Positions 42,932 through 51,335 of a DNA stretch of 64,000 nt are shown here, piece by piece. The stretch is from JACVRX01 sp963831385. GTDB lineage: Bacteria; Actinomycetota; Actinomycetes; Jiangellales; Jiangellaceae. Every line of letters begins with the position of its first letter. The first letter of the stretch is position 1. The DNA is taken from NCBI GenBank assembly GCA_963831385.1, contig CAWHPW010000009.1, positions 51,023 through 115,022 of the forward strand. The letters run 5' to 3'. The notes below the pieces were generated by a model. It worked only from the letters and a program-made list of their open reading frames with translations, was not told the DNA's origin and ran no database searches. The position numbers and the translations under genes are program-made.

Positions 42932-43266
42932 CGGGCATACCTGACCCGTGCGAGCGGCCCTGGCTGACCGTGGCCGAACTCGCCGCCATTACCGGCGAAG
43001 GCGAGAAGGCCCTCCGCGCCGCGATCGGCGCCGGCCAACTGCCCGCAATCCGAGTCGGCCGCTATGTGCGGATCCCGACAGCGCGGCTCATGCGCGAAGT
43101 GCTCGGCATCGACGCAGAAGACAACGGGCCCGGGCCGCCAGCCGTCCGGTTGCTTGCCCGCCGTCCCGCCGACCTCGACTGGCCGGCCATGGTCGCCATC
43201 GCGGAGGCCTGCGACCACATCGAGCCGTCGCCGAAGCCGAGCACCGCGCCGACCTGCGCCGGTTGA
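42928..43266 (+). CDS. Second helix-turn-helix / excisionase-like protein
   Basis: A 112-residue protein. Residues 12-55 (WLTVAELAAITGEGEKALRA, then GQLPAIRVGRYVRIPTARL) are an excisionase-type winged helix. The C-terminal half is less structured and ends in a proline-rich tail. Its ATG overlaps the preceding gene's restored stop. It may be a regulator or an excision factor. The primase gene starts 12 bases downstream. Confidence 0.7.
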   Translation: MTGIPDPCERPWLTVAELAAITGEGEKALRAAIGAGQLPAIRVGRYVRIPTARLMREVLGIDAEDNGPGPPAVRLLARRPADLDWPAMVAIAEACDHIEPSPKPSTAPTCAG

Positions 43267-43278
43267 ACGGCGGCGGCC

Positions 43279-45580
43279 ATGGCTGACCAGATGACACGCC
43301 AGGAAGCCTTCGACCTGGCCCGCGCCTGGGCCAAACGACGTTTCCGCGTCGGCCCGATCGCCATCTCCTGGGACGAGCAGAAGCAAGCCACCAACAAGCG
43401 GCCCCTCACCCGGAAAGGTCACCAGTCGTTCGAGACCGACTTGAACCGGCTCGACGAAATGTTTGGCAGTCCGATGACGATATTGGTCAGCGGCGAGGTG
43501 TACGGCGTCGGGCTGTACCCCGGACCGGCGCACCGGATCATCCTCGACGTCGACACCAAGGGCGGAAAGCAAGGCGATGTCCAGCTCGCAGCCCTCGAGG
43601 CCGAACATGGTGCGCTGCCGTCGCACCCGATCGTGGACACCGCATCCGGCGGCGTCCACCGGTGGCTGGCCAAGCCGGAAGGCGTCCGCGTTGGTAACGC
43701 CAACCTGGCCGAAGACGTCGAGGTGCGCGCCGACGACGGGTGGGTGGTCGCCCCCGGCACCTTCACCCCGTGGGGATCGTGGACCGTCCGCGACGGCATC
43801 GACATCCCGGCACCGCTGTGGCCCGACTGGGTCGCGGCCAGGCTCAACGGACACAAGTCCGGCGGCACCAGCCGAACCGCCGGACGCGGCTGGTCGAAAC
43901 TCGACCGAACCAAACTGGATCCCCGCGACCTCGCCGCCCTCGAAGCCCTCGAGAAACTCGGCGGCCACGGCGCCGTCCTCGGTGCCGACGAAGAGGTCAG
44001 GATCACCCGGCCCGGCAAGACAGCCGCACATCGGCCAGCGTGGGCTACGTCGACCCCGGCGTCGTCAAAGTCTTCACCGACGATTGGCCACCGCTGCGGA
44101 AGGACGGCGTCTACTCCGCCGACGAGCTGGAGGCCCTCGGGCGGGGCGAAGGCAAACCTGCGGGGGAGCGCCGCCCATCGGCCACGACAGACACGGGGTT
44201 GGAGCTCCCCGACGGGTACCGGGCCACCGACGTCGGCAACGCGGCTCGGCTCCTCATGCAGGCCGGAGGGCGGCTCCACTACGTCCACGCCTGGGGTAAG
44301 TGGGTCGTCTACCAGCGGGGCCGGTGGACCCTCGACGAGAACGACGCCCTCGTCACCGAACAGGGCAAACGCGTCGCCATAGCCCTGTTCGCACTGGCAG
44401 CCAAGGCCACCGACAAGGACGAGCGGAAAGCCATCTGGTCGTGGGCGCTGCGCTCGGAAGCATCCGGCTCCATCGCCGCGATGGTCCGCCTCACCCGCGG
44501 GATACCCGGTGTCCTCGTCGAGCACGAGGACCTCGACGCCGACCCGTACCTGCTGAACGTCCGCAACGGCACCATCGACCTGCGGACCGGGCAGCTACGG
44601 CCACACGACCCGACCGACCTGATTACCGTCCAGTGCCCGGTCTCCTACGACCCGGACGCCAAGGCGCCGCTGTGGGAAGCCTGCGTGCAACGCTGGCAGC
44701 CCGACCCCGAAGTGCGCGACTACATCCAGGTCCGCGCCGGCGCCGGGACCACCGGGAAGCCCACCGAGACGGTGGACGTTGACTACGGCTCCGGCTCGAA
44801 CGGCAAGTCCAAGTTCTGGGGGAGCGATCCAACACGTTCTCGGGGACTACGCGGTCGTCCCCCACAAGAGCCTGCTCGTGGCGCAAAGGCATGAGCAGCA
44901 CGACACGGTCAAGGCCCGGCTGTTCCGCAAGCGGCTGGCCGTCGCGTCGGAGACCAAGGCCGCCGACACCCTCGACGACGAGCAGGTGAAGAACCTCACC
45001 GGCGGCGACCGGCTCCAGGGTCGGCGTATGCGGGAGGACCCGTGGGAGTTCAACCCCACCCACACCCTGGTCATGTTCTCCAACCACAAACCCGCTGTGC
45101 AGGGCCGAGACGAAGGGGTCTGGCGACGACTGCGGCTTGTGCCGTGGGCGGTCACCATCCCGGAGAACGAACGAGACGACGACCTGGCCGGCAAGCTCCG
45201 CGCCGAAGCACCCGGCATCCTGTGCTGGCTCATCGACGGCGCACGACACTTCATCGCCGAAGGGCTCACCCCACCGGACGTGGTCCGTGCCGCCACCGAC
45301 GCCTACCGCGCCGACGAGGACGTCGTCGGCCGGTTCGTCGGCGAGGTCCTCTACTTCACCTCGCACGGATGGGCATGGTCGAAAGCCATCCTCGACGAGC
45401 TCGAAGCCTGGTGCACCGAACAGGGCATCGACCCCGGACCGACCATGGCGGGACGTCGCCACGGTGCTGAAAGAAAACGGCTGCACCAGCGCCCGTCGCG
45501 CCATCCAGGGCCGCCGCGGCGTCATCTGGCGTGGTGTGACCATCGTCGACCACACCCCCTCTGACCAGGGAGAACACTGA
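43279..45580 (+). pseudogene. Primase-polymerase / D5-type helicase replication gene, three frameshifts
   Basis: The corrected product has about 767 residues. The N-terminal part is a bifunctional primase-polymerase: YGVGLYPGPAHRIILDVDTK with the metal-site Asp pair, ASGGVHRWLAKPEG and DDGWVVAPGTF. A D5-N like segment (YVHAWGKWVVYQRGRWTLDE) and an SF3-type helicase follow: YGSGSNGKSKFWG (Walker A), VPHKSLLVAQRHEQHDTVKA, LVMFSNHKPAVQGRDEGVWR with the sensor Asn, and VPWAV. Frame changes are at about 44024, in the G-run 44818-44822 and near 45444; each is repaired by a single-base change. It would replicate the excised island from its own origin. Confidence 0.82.
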
Positions 45581-45582
45581 TG

Positions 45583-45670
45583 CCTGCCACCCCTGCCACC
45601 CCCTGCCGTATACCCCCCCGCGCGCGCGCATATACGCGGGTCATACGGAAAGGGGTGCCAGGGGTGGCAG
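45583..45670. repeat. Long inverted repeat with alternating CG tract just after the primase gene
   Basis: CTGCCACCCCTGCCACCCC (from 45583) and GGGGTGCCAGGGGTGGCAG (ending at about 45670) are complementary at 18 of 19 positions. Inside them lies a second imperfect pair (CCGTATACCCCCCCGCG / CGCGGGTCATACGG) around a CGCGCGCGC stretch followed by ATATACG. This is a strong cruciform with a Z-DNA-prone centre. Its place directly after a replication gene suggests an origin or a terminator. The region also opens a reading frame at 45580, which looks artificial. Confidence 0.6.
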
Positions 45671-45720
45671 GTCGTCAAGCGCTGCCCGAGTTGCGGCGCC
45701 GTCGAGCGCGAGGGGTCGAC

Positions 45721-46050
45721 GTGATCTGGCGGCGGCGGTCCCGACGTCGAGACCGGTGGCACTGGCCCCCGGCACCGTGCGCCGACTGCGCCGTTGAACT
45801 CCTGCCTGATACCCTGCTTGGCGTCCGCGACTGGCAGCGGTTGATGGTCACCGACGACGTGTGGGCAGCCGCCGGCATGGACCCTCTCGGCGGTTGGCTG
45901 TGCATCCCCTGCCTTGAGGGTCGGCTCGGTCGGCCACTGGTCGGCGCCAACCTCGAAGCGGTGCCACTCAACGATTCCGACCTCGACGACACACCCCGCC
46001 TGGCTGAGCTGAAACGTGCCGCCGCCGAGCACCACGCGAGGTCGACATGA
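45721..46050 (+). CDS. Small cysteine-containing phage-type protein
   Basis: A 109-residue protein from the GTG at 45721. It has two CxxC pairs, PAPCADCAVELLP and GGWLCIPCLEGRLGRPL, which could bind one zinc, separated by MVTDDVWAAAGMDPLGG. This pattern resembles small proteins of actinophages and their satellites, function unknown. The GTG overlaps a TGA that ends a frame encoding CQGWQVVKRCPSCGAVEREG, a zinc-ribbon-like fragment without a visible start. A longer frame from 45580 exists but crosses the inverted repeat. Confidence 0.6.
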   Translation: MIWRRRSRRRDRWHWPPAPCADCAVELLPDTLLGVRDWQRLMVTDDVWAAAGMDPLGGWLCIPCLEGRLGRPLVGANLEAVPLNDSDLDDTPRLAELKRAAAEHHARST

Positions 46051-46369
46051 GCGGCAGCCCCGCCCGCAAGTCCGACCAGTACCGCCGCAACCGAGCCATC
46101 ATCCGAGCCCTCGGCGACCCGTGCGCCCGCTGCGGCATCGAGATCGAATACGACGCGCCCCGCTACATCATCGTCGACGGTGTACGCCGGGAGAACCCTG
46201 GGCGTTCGACTGCGGCCACATCGTGCCGCTCGCGCTCGGCGGCACCGAGGAGTTGCACAACCTCCAGCCGGAGCACGTGCGGTGCAGTCGGACATCGGGC
46301 GGCCGGCTCGGTCTGCAACTCCGCTACGGAATCACGGTGTCCCTACCGCCGTACACATCGCGGTGGTGA
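46047..46369 (+). pseudogene. HNH endonuclease gene with one frameshift
   Basis: The first frame gives SDQYRRNRAIIRALGDPCAR with a CxxC and APRYIIVDGVRR; after a change near 46190 the next frame gives WAFDCGHIVPLALGGTEELH, then NLQPEHVRCSRTSGGR and a stop at 46369. The D-C-GH, LGG and N-x-x-x-x-H elements are the HNH core with its zinc-binding cysteines. HNH enzymes of this size often sit next to terminase genes and are needed for DNA packaging. The ATG overlaps the preceding TGA (ATGA). Confidence 0.8.
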
Positions 46370-46396
46370 GATGTCCGAATTTTTAGTCACCGGCAA

Positions 46397-46419
46397 CCGC
46401 CGCGACCGCCAGTCGCCAT
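46397..46419 (+). repeat. Direct repeat, left copy, before the terminase-like gene
   Basis: CCGCCGCGACCGCCAGTCGC (then CAT) recurs at 46802-46825 with one extra C. Both copies are preceded by a related GTCAC sequence. The two copies enclose the terminase-small-subunit-like gene. Confidence 0.65.
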
Positions 46420-46455
46420 CTTTTACACACGGGATTTTTTCTGGGAGGGGCCCCA

Positions 46456-46779
46456 ATGGGGAAGCTGCGCGCTGTCCGACCAGATGAGCCGGCGCGTCGG
46501 CCGATGACGGTGACGAAGGCTGCGACGACGGGGGATCATCGGGATCTGTTGGTGGCGTTGCGGATTCGTATCGCTCAGAGCGTGGAGGATCCGAACACGC
46601 CGGCGCCGGCTCTGGCTGCTTTGTCGCGGCGTCTGTTGGAGATCGCTAGGGAGCTCGAGGCGTTGGACGGTAAGGGTGGTGCCGATGATGTCGGCGACGC
46701 TGCAGCAACCCCTGATGAGAGGTGGCCTGCTTCCCGAGACGGCGATGTCGGATCTGGCGCCGACGACCCGCCGGAATGA
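46456..46779 (+). CDS. Terminase small subunit-like protein
   Basis: A 107-residue protein, MGKLRAVRPDEPARRPMTVT with ALRIRIAQSVEDPNTPAPAL, AALSRRLLEIARELEAL and an acidic tail including GDAAATPDERWPAS. The arrangement resembles small terminase subunits of actinophages, recalled from the family rather than proven. A GGGAGGGG ribosome site precedes the ATG. Codon choice differs from its neighbours: many TTG, GTG, GAT, CGG and GGT codons where the island otherwise uses C-ending ones. No large subunit follows, which is usual for satellites that redirect a helper phage's packaging machine. Confidence 0.55.
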   Translation: MGKLRAVRPDEPARRPMTVTKAATTGDHRDLLVALRIRIAQSVEDPNTPAPALAALSRRLLEIARELEALDGKGGADDVGDAAATPDERWPASRDGDVGSGADDPPE

Positions 46780-46801
46780 TCTTGGTTTTTACGGTCACGG
46801 T

Positions 46802-46825
46802 CCGCCGCGACCCGCCAGTCGCCAT
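46802..46825 (+). repeat. Direct repeat, right copy, after the terminase-like gene
   Basis: CCGCCGCGACCCGCCAGTCG (then CCAT) is the partner of the repeat at 46397-46419. It lies 23 bases after the terminase-like stop and about 100 bases from the chromosomal acetyltransferase gene, so it may mark the island's right edge. Confidence 0.6.
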
Positions 46826-46923
46826 AAATCTCTCCGGTTCTGAGGGGGGCGCGCGCACAGCCGCGGGCCGATCAGGGAGGCTCTCAGTTGCCTGGGTGAT
46901 CCGACGTCTCGGTTGCCCGATGG

Positions 46924-47475
46924 TCAGTCGACGCGCGGGAGTTTCGAATTGAGATCGGCTGGTCGCAGCCGGAACACCTGAAGCTGCAGGTCGTAGTACT
47001 TCCCGGTCTCGCCGACCCAGTCCATGCCGATCCGCCGTACGGTCGCCTCGGCCCGCTTGTTGGCCGGGCGCACCACCGCGAAGACCTCGTCGGCTCCCTT
47101 GCCGAACGCCCACCGTGCCAGCGCCCGTCCTGCTTCGGTCGCGTATCCCCGGCCCCATGCTGCTGGATGCAGCTGCCAGCCCATCTCGAGGTCCTCGTCA
47201 CCGGGTGGCAGCGGCAGGAGTATCGCGCCGCCGACCAAGCGGCCGTCCTCCTGCAACTCGATGGCCCAGCGGCCTGCGGGAGGAATCATTCTGGAGTCTT
47301 CAGCCGTCCAGTGCTGCAGGACCAGTCGCATGGCCGATTCATCCGACACCCGATCCATCGCCGGGCTCAGCCAACGGGCGACTTCGCCATCGCCGAATAT
47401 GCCCAGTGCCGCATTCGCGTCGTCTACGCGCCAGGGACGCAGTAGCAGGCGTTCAGTGACCAGTTGCTCGGCCAT
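46924..47475 (-). CDS. GNAT family N-acetyltransferase
   Basis: A 183-residue acetyltransferase of the RimJ/RimL-like group. It starts MAEQLVTERLLLRPWRVDDA, has MGWQLHPAAWGRGYATEAGR, the acetyl-CoA pyrophosphate-binding loop (Q/RxxGxG/A type), and VRPANKRAEATVRRIGMDWV, typical for Ala/Ser N-terminal or small-molecule acetylation. The likely donor is acetyl-CoA; the acceptor is unknown. It seems to be the first chromosomal gene right of the island. Confidence 0.9.
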   Translation of the reverse strand: MAEQLVTERLLLRPWRVDDANAALGIFGDGEVARWLSPAMDRVSDESAMRLVLQHWTAEDSRMIPPAGRWAIELQEDGRLVGGAILLPLPPGDEDLEMGWQLHPAAWGRGYATEAGRALARWAFGKGADEVFAVVRPANKRAEATVRRIGMDWVGETGKYYDLQLQVFRLRPADLNSKLPRVD

Positions 47476-48204
47476 TGGTTTACCGCCTTCCCGGCCGCGA
47501 TCAACGGTCGGCGGGAGATCGATCGGAGGCGATCATCGTAGTCGTCGAGCCCTGCGTCGATTTTGTGCCGGTCACCCAGATAGCCTCGCTCCTCGCCCGA
47601 ACGACGCCACCCTCGTCATCGGCGCCCGGTACGAATAGGGCACCCTCTCCCACACGCGGTCCTGAACGTGGGGCGAGTGGCCCTTGGGAACAGTGGTCAA
47701 GGACACCCATCAAGCGGATCGCGTACGGCCGGTCATGAGGAGCCAACGCCCGGATCGAGGCCTTCCGCAACGCGACCAGGCAGTCGAGAGACAGTGATTC
47801 CAAGACCACTTGGCGCCGATGGACCTGCCCGCAGCATTATTCAGGACGCGCTTGGAGCCGGTGGGCTACGGCGAGGACTCACCGCCTGCGGTGTCGGTCA
47901 TCGCCGCGGGAGCACACACGATCGCGACCGGGCGGCCATCCGCAGCCAATGGGGGCAATGCGATCCACGGCCGCAGCCGCCGCGCTTTCGCAACTGACCA
48001 AGTACTCCCGCCCATACCGCCAGCCCGTGTGCCCTGGAGCTCGTCAAGCTCCCTTGGTCGTCGTAAAGGACCAGCAGCGCTGGCTCAATCATCGCCCCTC
48101 CTCCTCCTCTACGTTTGCCCGGAGCTGTGCGCCAGCCTGCCGTACCACACGGCGGACCGCCCGGGGAGCGACTGTGGCGCGTCGCTGCTTGTCAGGCCCC
48201 GTCC
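47476..48204. other. Intergenic stretch with no supportable gene
   Basis: About 730 bases. Open frames exist on both strands (for example minus 47501-47809, starting MVLESLSLDCLVAL) but have weak codon bias, no ribosome site and no family match. It lies to the right of the island and may contain decayed genes. No tRNA-derived attachment duplicate was found here. Confidence 0.5.
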
Positions 48205-49644
48205 TCAGGAGGATGGGCGTTCGGTGAGGGGCAGTCTGACGATGAACCTCGTATTGCCCGGCTTGGACTCCACACTGAGGTCGCCGCCGTGACGAACGAC
48301 GACGATTCGGTAGGAGATGTCCAGCCCGAGCCCGGTGCCTTGGCCCACCGGTTTGGTGGTGAAGAACGGCTCGAAGATGCGCTTGCGAAGCTCGGGTGGG
48401 ATGCCGGGCCCGGTGTCGCCGATCTCGACGCGGATCATGTGGTCGTCGCGTGCGGTGCGAATAGTGAGTGTTCCGTTGCCACCCATGGCTTGGACTGCGT
48501 TGTCGATGAGGTTGGTCCAGACCTGGTTGAGTTCCCCGGCGTAGATCGGTACCGGCGGCAGGGTGCGGTCGAAGTCTTTCACCACGTCGAGGCCGGTTAG
48601 CTTGCCGGTAAGCATCGCGAGCGTGCTCTTGATGCCGGCGTGGATGTCGGAGCGTTCGAACGGAGCGCGGTCCATGTGGGAGTACTGCTTCGCCGCCTCG
48701 ACCAGCGTGGAGATCCTCGTGACGGAGTCGGTGATCTCGTTGAGCAGCAGCTCGGTTTCCAGTGTGTAGGCGAGCCAGCGCAGCGCGCCTTCGAGCAGCT
48801 CCGGCGGCGCTCCTGCAGCGACCTTGTCGAGGAACTCGGTCGTGGTATCCGCGCCCACGAACACCGGCGCAAGGGTCCAGCCGTCGCTGACTCCCCGCTG
48901 GTCGAGCCAGTCGGTCAATTTGTCCTCACGCTCCGACTCCTCCAGTGGCGAAAGCTGCGGCGCCATGCGAACGGCCTTTACCGCCTCTTCCTGGACGTCG
49001 ACGAGCAGCTCGAGGACGCGGTGATCGATCTCGTCATGTGCGAGTAGTGCAAGCTTGTGCCGCATTCCGGCGACGCGATCCCGGAGTGCGGCGTTCGCCC
49101 TGACCGCTGCGGCGGCGGGGTTGTTCAGCTCGTGCGTGAGGCCGGCGGCCAGCGACCCGAGCGCCAGCAGCTGCTGTCGCTGCCCGACGATCTGCTGAGA
49201 TTTGCGCATAGCGAAGAACAGGCCCTCGAGCAGATGGATGGCCATAGGGAACCAGTCGCGAACGGCCTGGCCAAAGTCAACGCCACGGATGACGAAGAGT
49301 CGGCTGTCGGTGAGTGCCCGTGCCGTCGCGGAGTAGGTAAGCGTGTCAGCGTTGGGCAAGTAACTCTGCCACGCACCGGCGTACACACCACGCTGGTCGG
49401 TGCGCGACATCTCGACATCGTCGGGGCCTACCCGAGCGCTCAGAGTGATCGTCCCGACCAGGAGAATGATCAATAACTCGGCCGGATCCCCCTCGACGAG
49501 GATGTCTCCGGCCGGTGCCTCGGCGACCCAGCCGCGGTCGACGAGCCAGTCCAACTGCTCGTCGGTGAGAGCCTCGAAGAGGAACAGGGTGCGCAGCTCG
49601 TCGCGAGACAGCTTCTCGTCGGTGGGTGCGCTACTGAGTGTCAT
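48205..49644 (-). CDS. Histidine kinase with N-terminal cyclic-nucleotide-binding-like domain
   Basis: A 479-residue sensor kinase without membrane helices. Residues 15-145 resemble a CRP-type cNMP-binding domain (LFLFEALTDEQLDWLVDRGW). The phospho-acceptor region is LAAGLTHELNNPAAAA with His171, and the ATPase has LNQVWTNLIDNAVQAMGG (N box), VEIGDTGPGIPPEL (G1), FEPFFTTKPVGQGTGLGLDI (F and G2). Its ATG overlaps the stop of the response-regulator/flavoprotein gene (ATGA), its likely partner. A soluble kinase coupled to a flavoprotein suggests cytoplasmic redox or NAD(P)H sensing. Confidence 0.9.
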   Translation of the reverse strand: MTLSSAPTDEKLSRDELRTLFLFEALTDEQLDWLVDRGWVAEAPAGDILVEGDPAELLIILLVGTITLSARVGPDDVEMSRTDQRGVYAGAWQSYLPNADTLTYSATARALTDSRLFVIRGVDFGQAVRDWFPMAIHLLEGLFFAMRKSQQIVGQRQQLLALGSLAAGLTHELNNPAAAAVRANAALRDRVAGMRHKLALLAHDEIDHRVLELLVDVQEEAVKAVRMAPQLSPLEESEREDKLTDWLDQRGVSDGWTLAPVFVGADTTTEFLDKVAAGAPPELLEGALRWLAYTLETELLLNEITDSVTRISTLVEAAKQYSHMDRAPFERSDIHAGIKSTLAMLTGKLTGLDVVKDFDRTLPPVPIYAGELNQVWTNLIDNAVQAMGGNGTLTIRTARDDHMIRVEIGDTGPGIPPELRKRIFEPFFTTKPVGQGTGLGLDISYRIVVVRHGGDLSVESKPGNTRFIVRLPLTERPSS

Positions 49645-51335
49645 GGTGATCCCAAGTACCGGTGGGCAAGGGTGACGGCCATCGCGCCCTCGCCGACGGC
49701 GGACGCGACCCTCTTGACCGAGTCGGCGCGGACGTCGCCGGCGACGAAAACCCCGGGAATGCTTGCCTCCAGGGGCCACGGGTCGCGATCCAGCGGCCAC
49801 CCGCGCGGGGGCTGCCCATCGGCAATCAGGTCGGGTCCGGTCAGCAGGAAGCCACGGGCATCGCGGGCAAGCGTGTCCGCCAGCCAGTCGGTGCGCGGTT
49901 GGCCACCGATAAACACGAACGCATGGCTGGTATCAACGCGTTCGCACCGGCCGGTGAAGGTGTTTCTCAACGTCAGCCCTTCGAGGTGCCCGCCGCCGTG
50001 CAACTCGTGGATGACGGTCTGGAGCCGAACGGTGATGTTGTCGATCGCGCTGAGCTGCTCGATTAGGTAGTGCGACATCGCCCGCTCGAGGGCGTCGGCG
50101 CGCACGACCAAGTTCACCGTCTTGGCGACCCGGCAGAAGAACACCGCCGCCTGGCCAGCGGAGTTGGCGCCGCCGACGATATAAACGTCTGCGTCCACGC
50201 AGTCGGCTGCCTCGGTGAAGGCCGAACCGTAGTACACGCCGCTGCCCGTCAGGGCGCTAGCTCCCGGAGCGTCCAGGTCGCGGTAGGAGACGCCGGTGGC
50301 GATGATCACCGCGTGCGCGGCGACCTTGCTGCCGTCACCGAAGAGCACGGCTCGAGCCGGGCCGTGGGTACGCAGGTCGGTGACGTCTCGAGCGGTCAGG
50401 ATCTCTGCGCCGAACTTAAGGGCCTGCCGGCGGGCGCGGTCAGTCAGCTGCGCACCGGATACACCGTCGGGAAAGCCCAAGTAGTTCTCGATGCGTGAGG
50501 ATTGTCCGGCCTGGCCTCCCGTTGCCGCGCGCTCTACGAGCAGGGTCCGTAGGCCTTCGGAGGCGCCGTATACCGCGGCACCCAGTCCTGCCGGCCCTCC
50601 TCCCACCACGATCAGGTCGTAGAAATCCGTCGCGGGCGTGGTGGAAAGCCCGACCGCCGCGGCTACCTCGGTGGTGGCCGGGGCGATGAGCGTTTCCCCG
50701 TCCGGCGTCACAACCAGCGGCAGTCGCTCCGGATCGACCTGCGCGGCGTCGAGGAGTCGCCGGCCCTCGGGCTCATCGACACTGAGCCACCGGTACGGAA
50801 CGGCATTGCGCGCGAGGAAATCACGCACCTCGAACGACGGGGCCGACCACCGATGCCCGACAACCTTCGTCTCATGAATCGGCGCGTCGCCCGACGCGAG
50901 ATAGGTGTCCAGCATCGCATCGACGACCGGATAGAGCTTCTCCTCCGGCGGATCCCACGGTTTCAGCAGGTAGTGATCGACGTCGACCAGGTTGATGGCC
51001 GCAATAGCAGCCTCTGTGTCCGCGTACGCTGTCAGCAGCGCCCGTCGCGCCCGCGGGTACAGGTCCATCGCCGACTCGAGGAACTCGATGCCGTTCATCT
51101 CCGGCATCCGGTAATCGGCGAGCAAGACCGCGACCTGCCCGCCGCGGAGCTTGAGCTCACGCAGCGCATCGAGGGCCTCGGCACCTGATCCGGCGCGCAG
51201 CACCCTATGTTCCTGCCCGTATTGACGGCGCAGGTCACGTGCCACGGCACGAGACACGGAGGGGTCGTCGTCCACGGTAAACAGGACCGGTCGGTCGGAC
51301 CGTTCCGAGAAGTATGTTCCCGTGTCGGTCGTCAT
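49641..51335 (-). CDS. Response regulator receiver fused to a thioredoxin-reductase-like flavoprotein
   Basis: A 564-residue fusion. Residues 15-130 are a receiver domain: FTVDDDPSV (acid pocket), LLADYRMPEMNG with Asp74 as phosphorylation site, LLTAYAD and HYLLKPWDPP with the conserved Lys. A middle thioredoxin-like segment (about 160-250) precedes the flavoprotein: YDLIVVGGGPAGLGAAVYGA (FAD), VYIVGGANSAGQAAVFF (NAD(P)H) and PGVFVAGDVRADSVKRVASA. The redox-active CxxC of true thioredoxin reductases is not visible (YYGSAFTEAADC). The output is probably enzymatic or redox sensing rather than DNA binding. It lies between the UBP zinc-finger and kinase genes, overlapping both. Confidence 0.92.
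   Translation of the reverse strand: MTTDTGTYFSERSDRPVLFTVDDDPSVSRAVARDLRRQYGQEHRVLRAGSGAEALDALRELKLRGGQVAVLLADYRMPEMNGIEFLESAMDLYPRARRALLTAYADTEAAIAAINLVDVDHYLLKPWDPPEEKLYPVVDAMLDTYLASGDAPIHETKVVGHRWSAPSFEVRDFLARNAVPYRWLSVDEPEGRRLLDAAQVDPERLPLVVTPDGETLIAPATTEVAAAVGLSTTPATDFYDLIVVGGGPAGLGAAVYGASEGLRTLLVERAATGGQAGQSSRIENYLGFPDGVSGAQLTDRARRQALKFGAEILTARDVTDLRTHGPARAVLFGDGSKVAAHAVIIATGVSYRDLDAPGASALTGSGVYYGSAFTEAADCVDADVYIVGGANSAGQAAVFFCRVAKTVNLVVRADALERAMSHYLIEQLSAIDNITVRLQTVIHELHGGGHLEGLTLRNTFTGRCERVDTSHAFVFIGGQPRTDWLADTLARDARGFLLTGPDLIADGQPPRGWPLDRDPWPLEASIPGVFVAGDVRADSVKRVASAVGEGAMAVTLAHRYLGSP

Larger units (their letters stand above)
40629..46830. mobile_element. Integrated phage-satellite-like island at tRNA-Ser
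   Basis: Between the tRNA-Ser gene and a chromosomal acetyltransferase gene lie, in order, a small gene, a tyrosine integrase, an HTH gene (leftward), then excisionase, a second DNA-binding gene, primase-polymerase/helicase, a zinc-binding gene, an HNH nuclease and a terminase-small-subunit-like gene (rightward). No structural, portal or large-terminase gene is present, and the size is about 6.2 kb. The content matches phage-inducible islands better than an integrative plasmid, because no transfer gene is seen. No duplicate of the tRNA 3' end was found to the right, so the right border is only estimated. Most of its larger genes carry single-base shifts. Confidence 0.65.

Noticed and set aside
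45580..46050. A 156-residue protein starting at the ATG at 45580
   Set aside because: Its first 47 codons cross the long palindrome and CG tract and look non-coding; the GTG at 45721 with its GTGA overlap is better.
40629..46830. Integrative conjugative plasmid (pSAM2-like)
   Set aside because: No FtsK/SpoIIIE-like transfer gene or Kor/spread genes; instead an HNH and a terminase-like gene are present.
46780..48204. Right attachment site as a copy of the tRNA-Ser 3' end
   Set aside because: No copy of the T-arm sequence GGGTTCAAATCCCACC was found; only weak similarity to the repeat at 46802, so the right border is left open.
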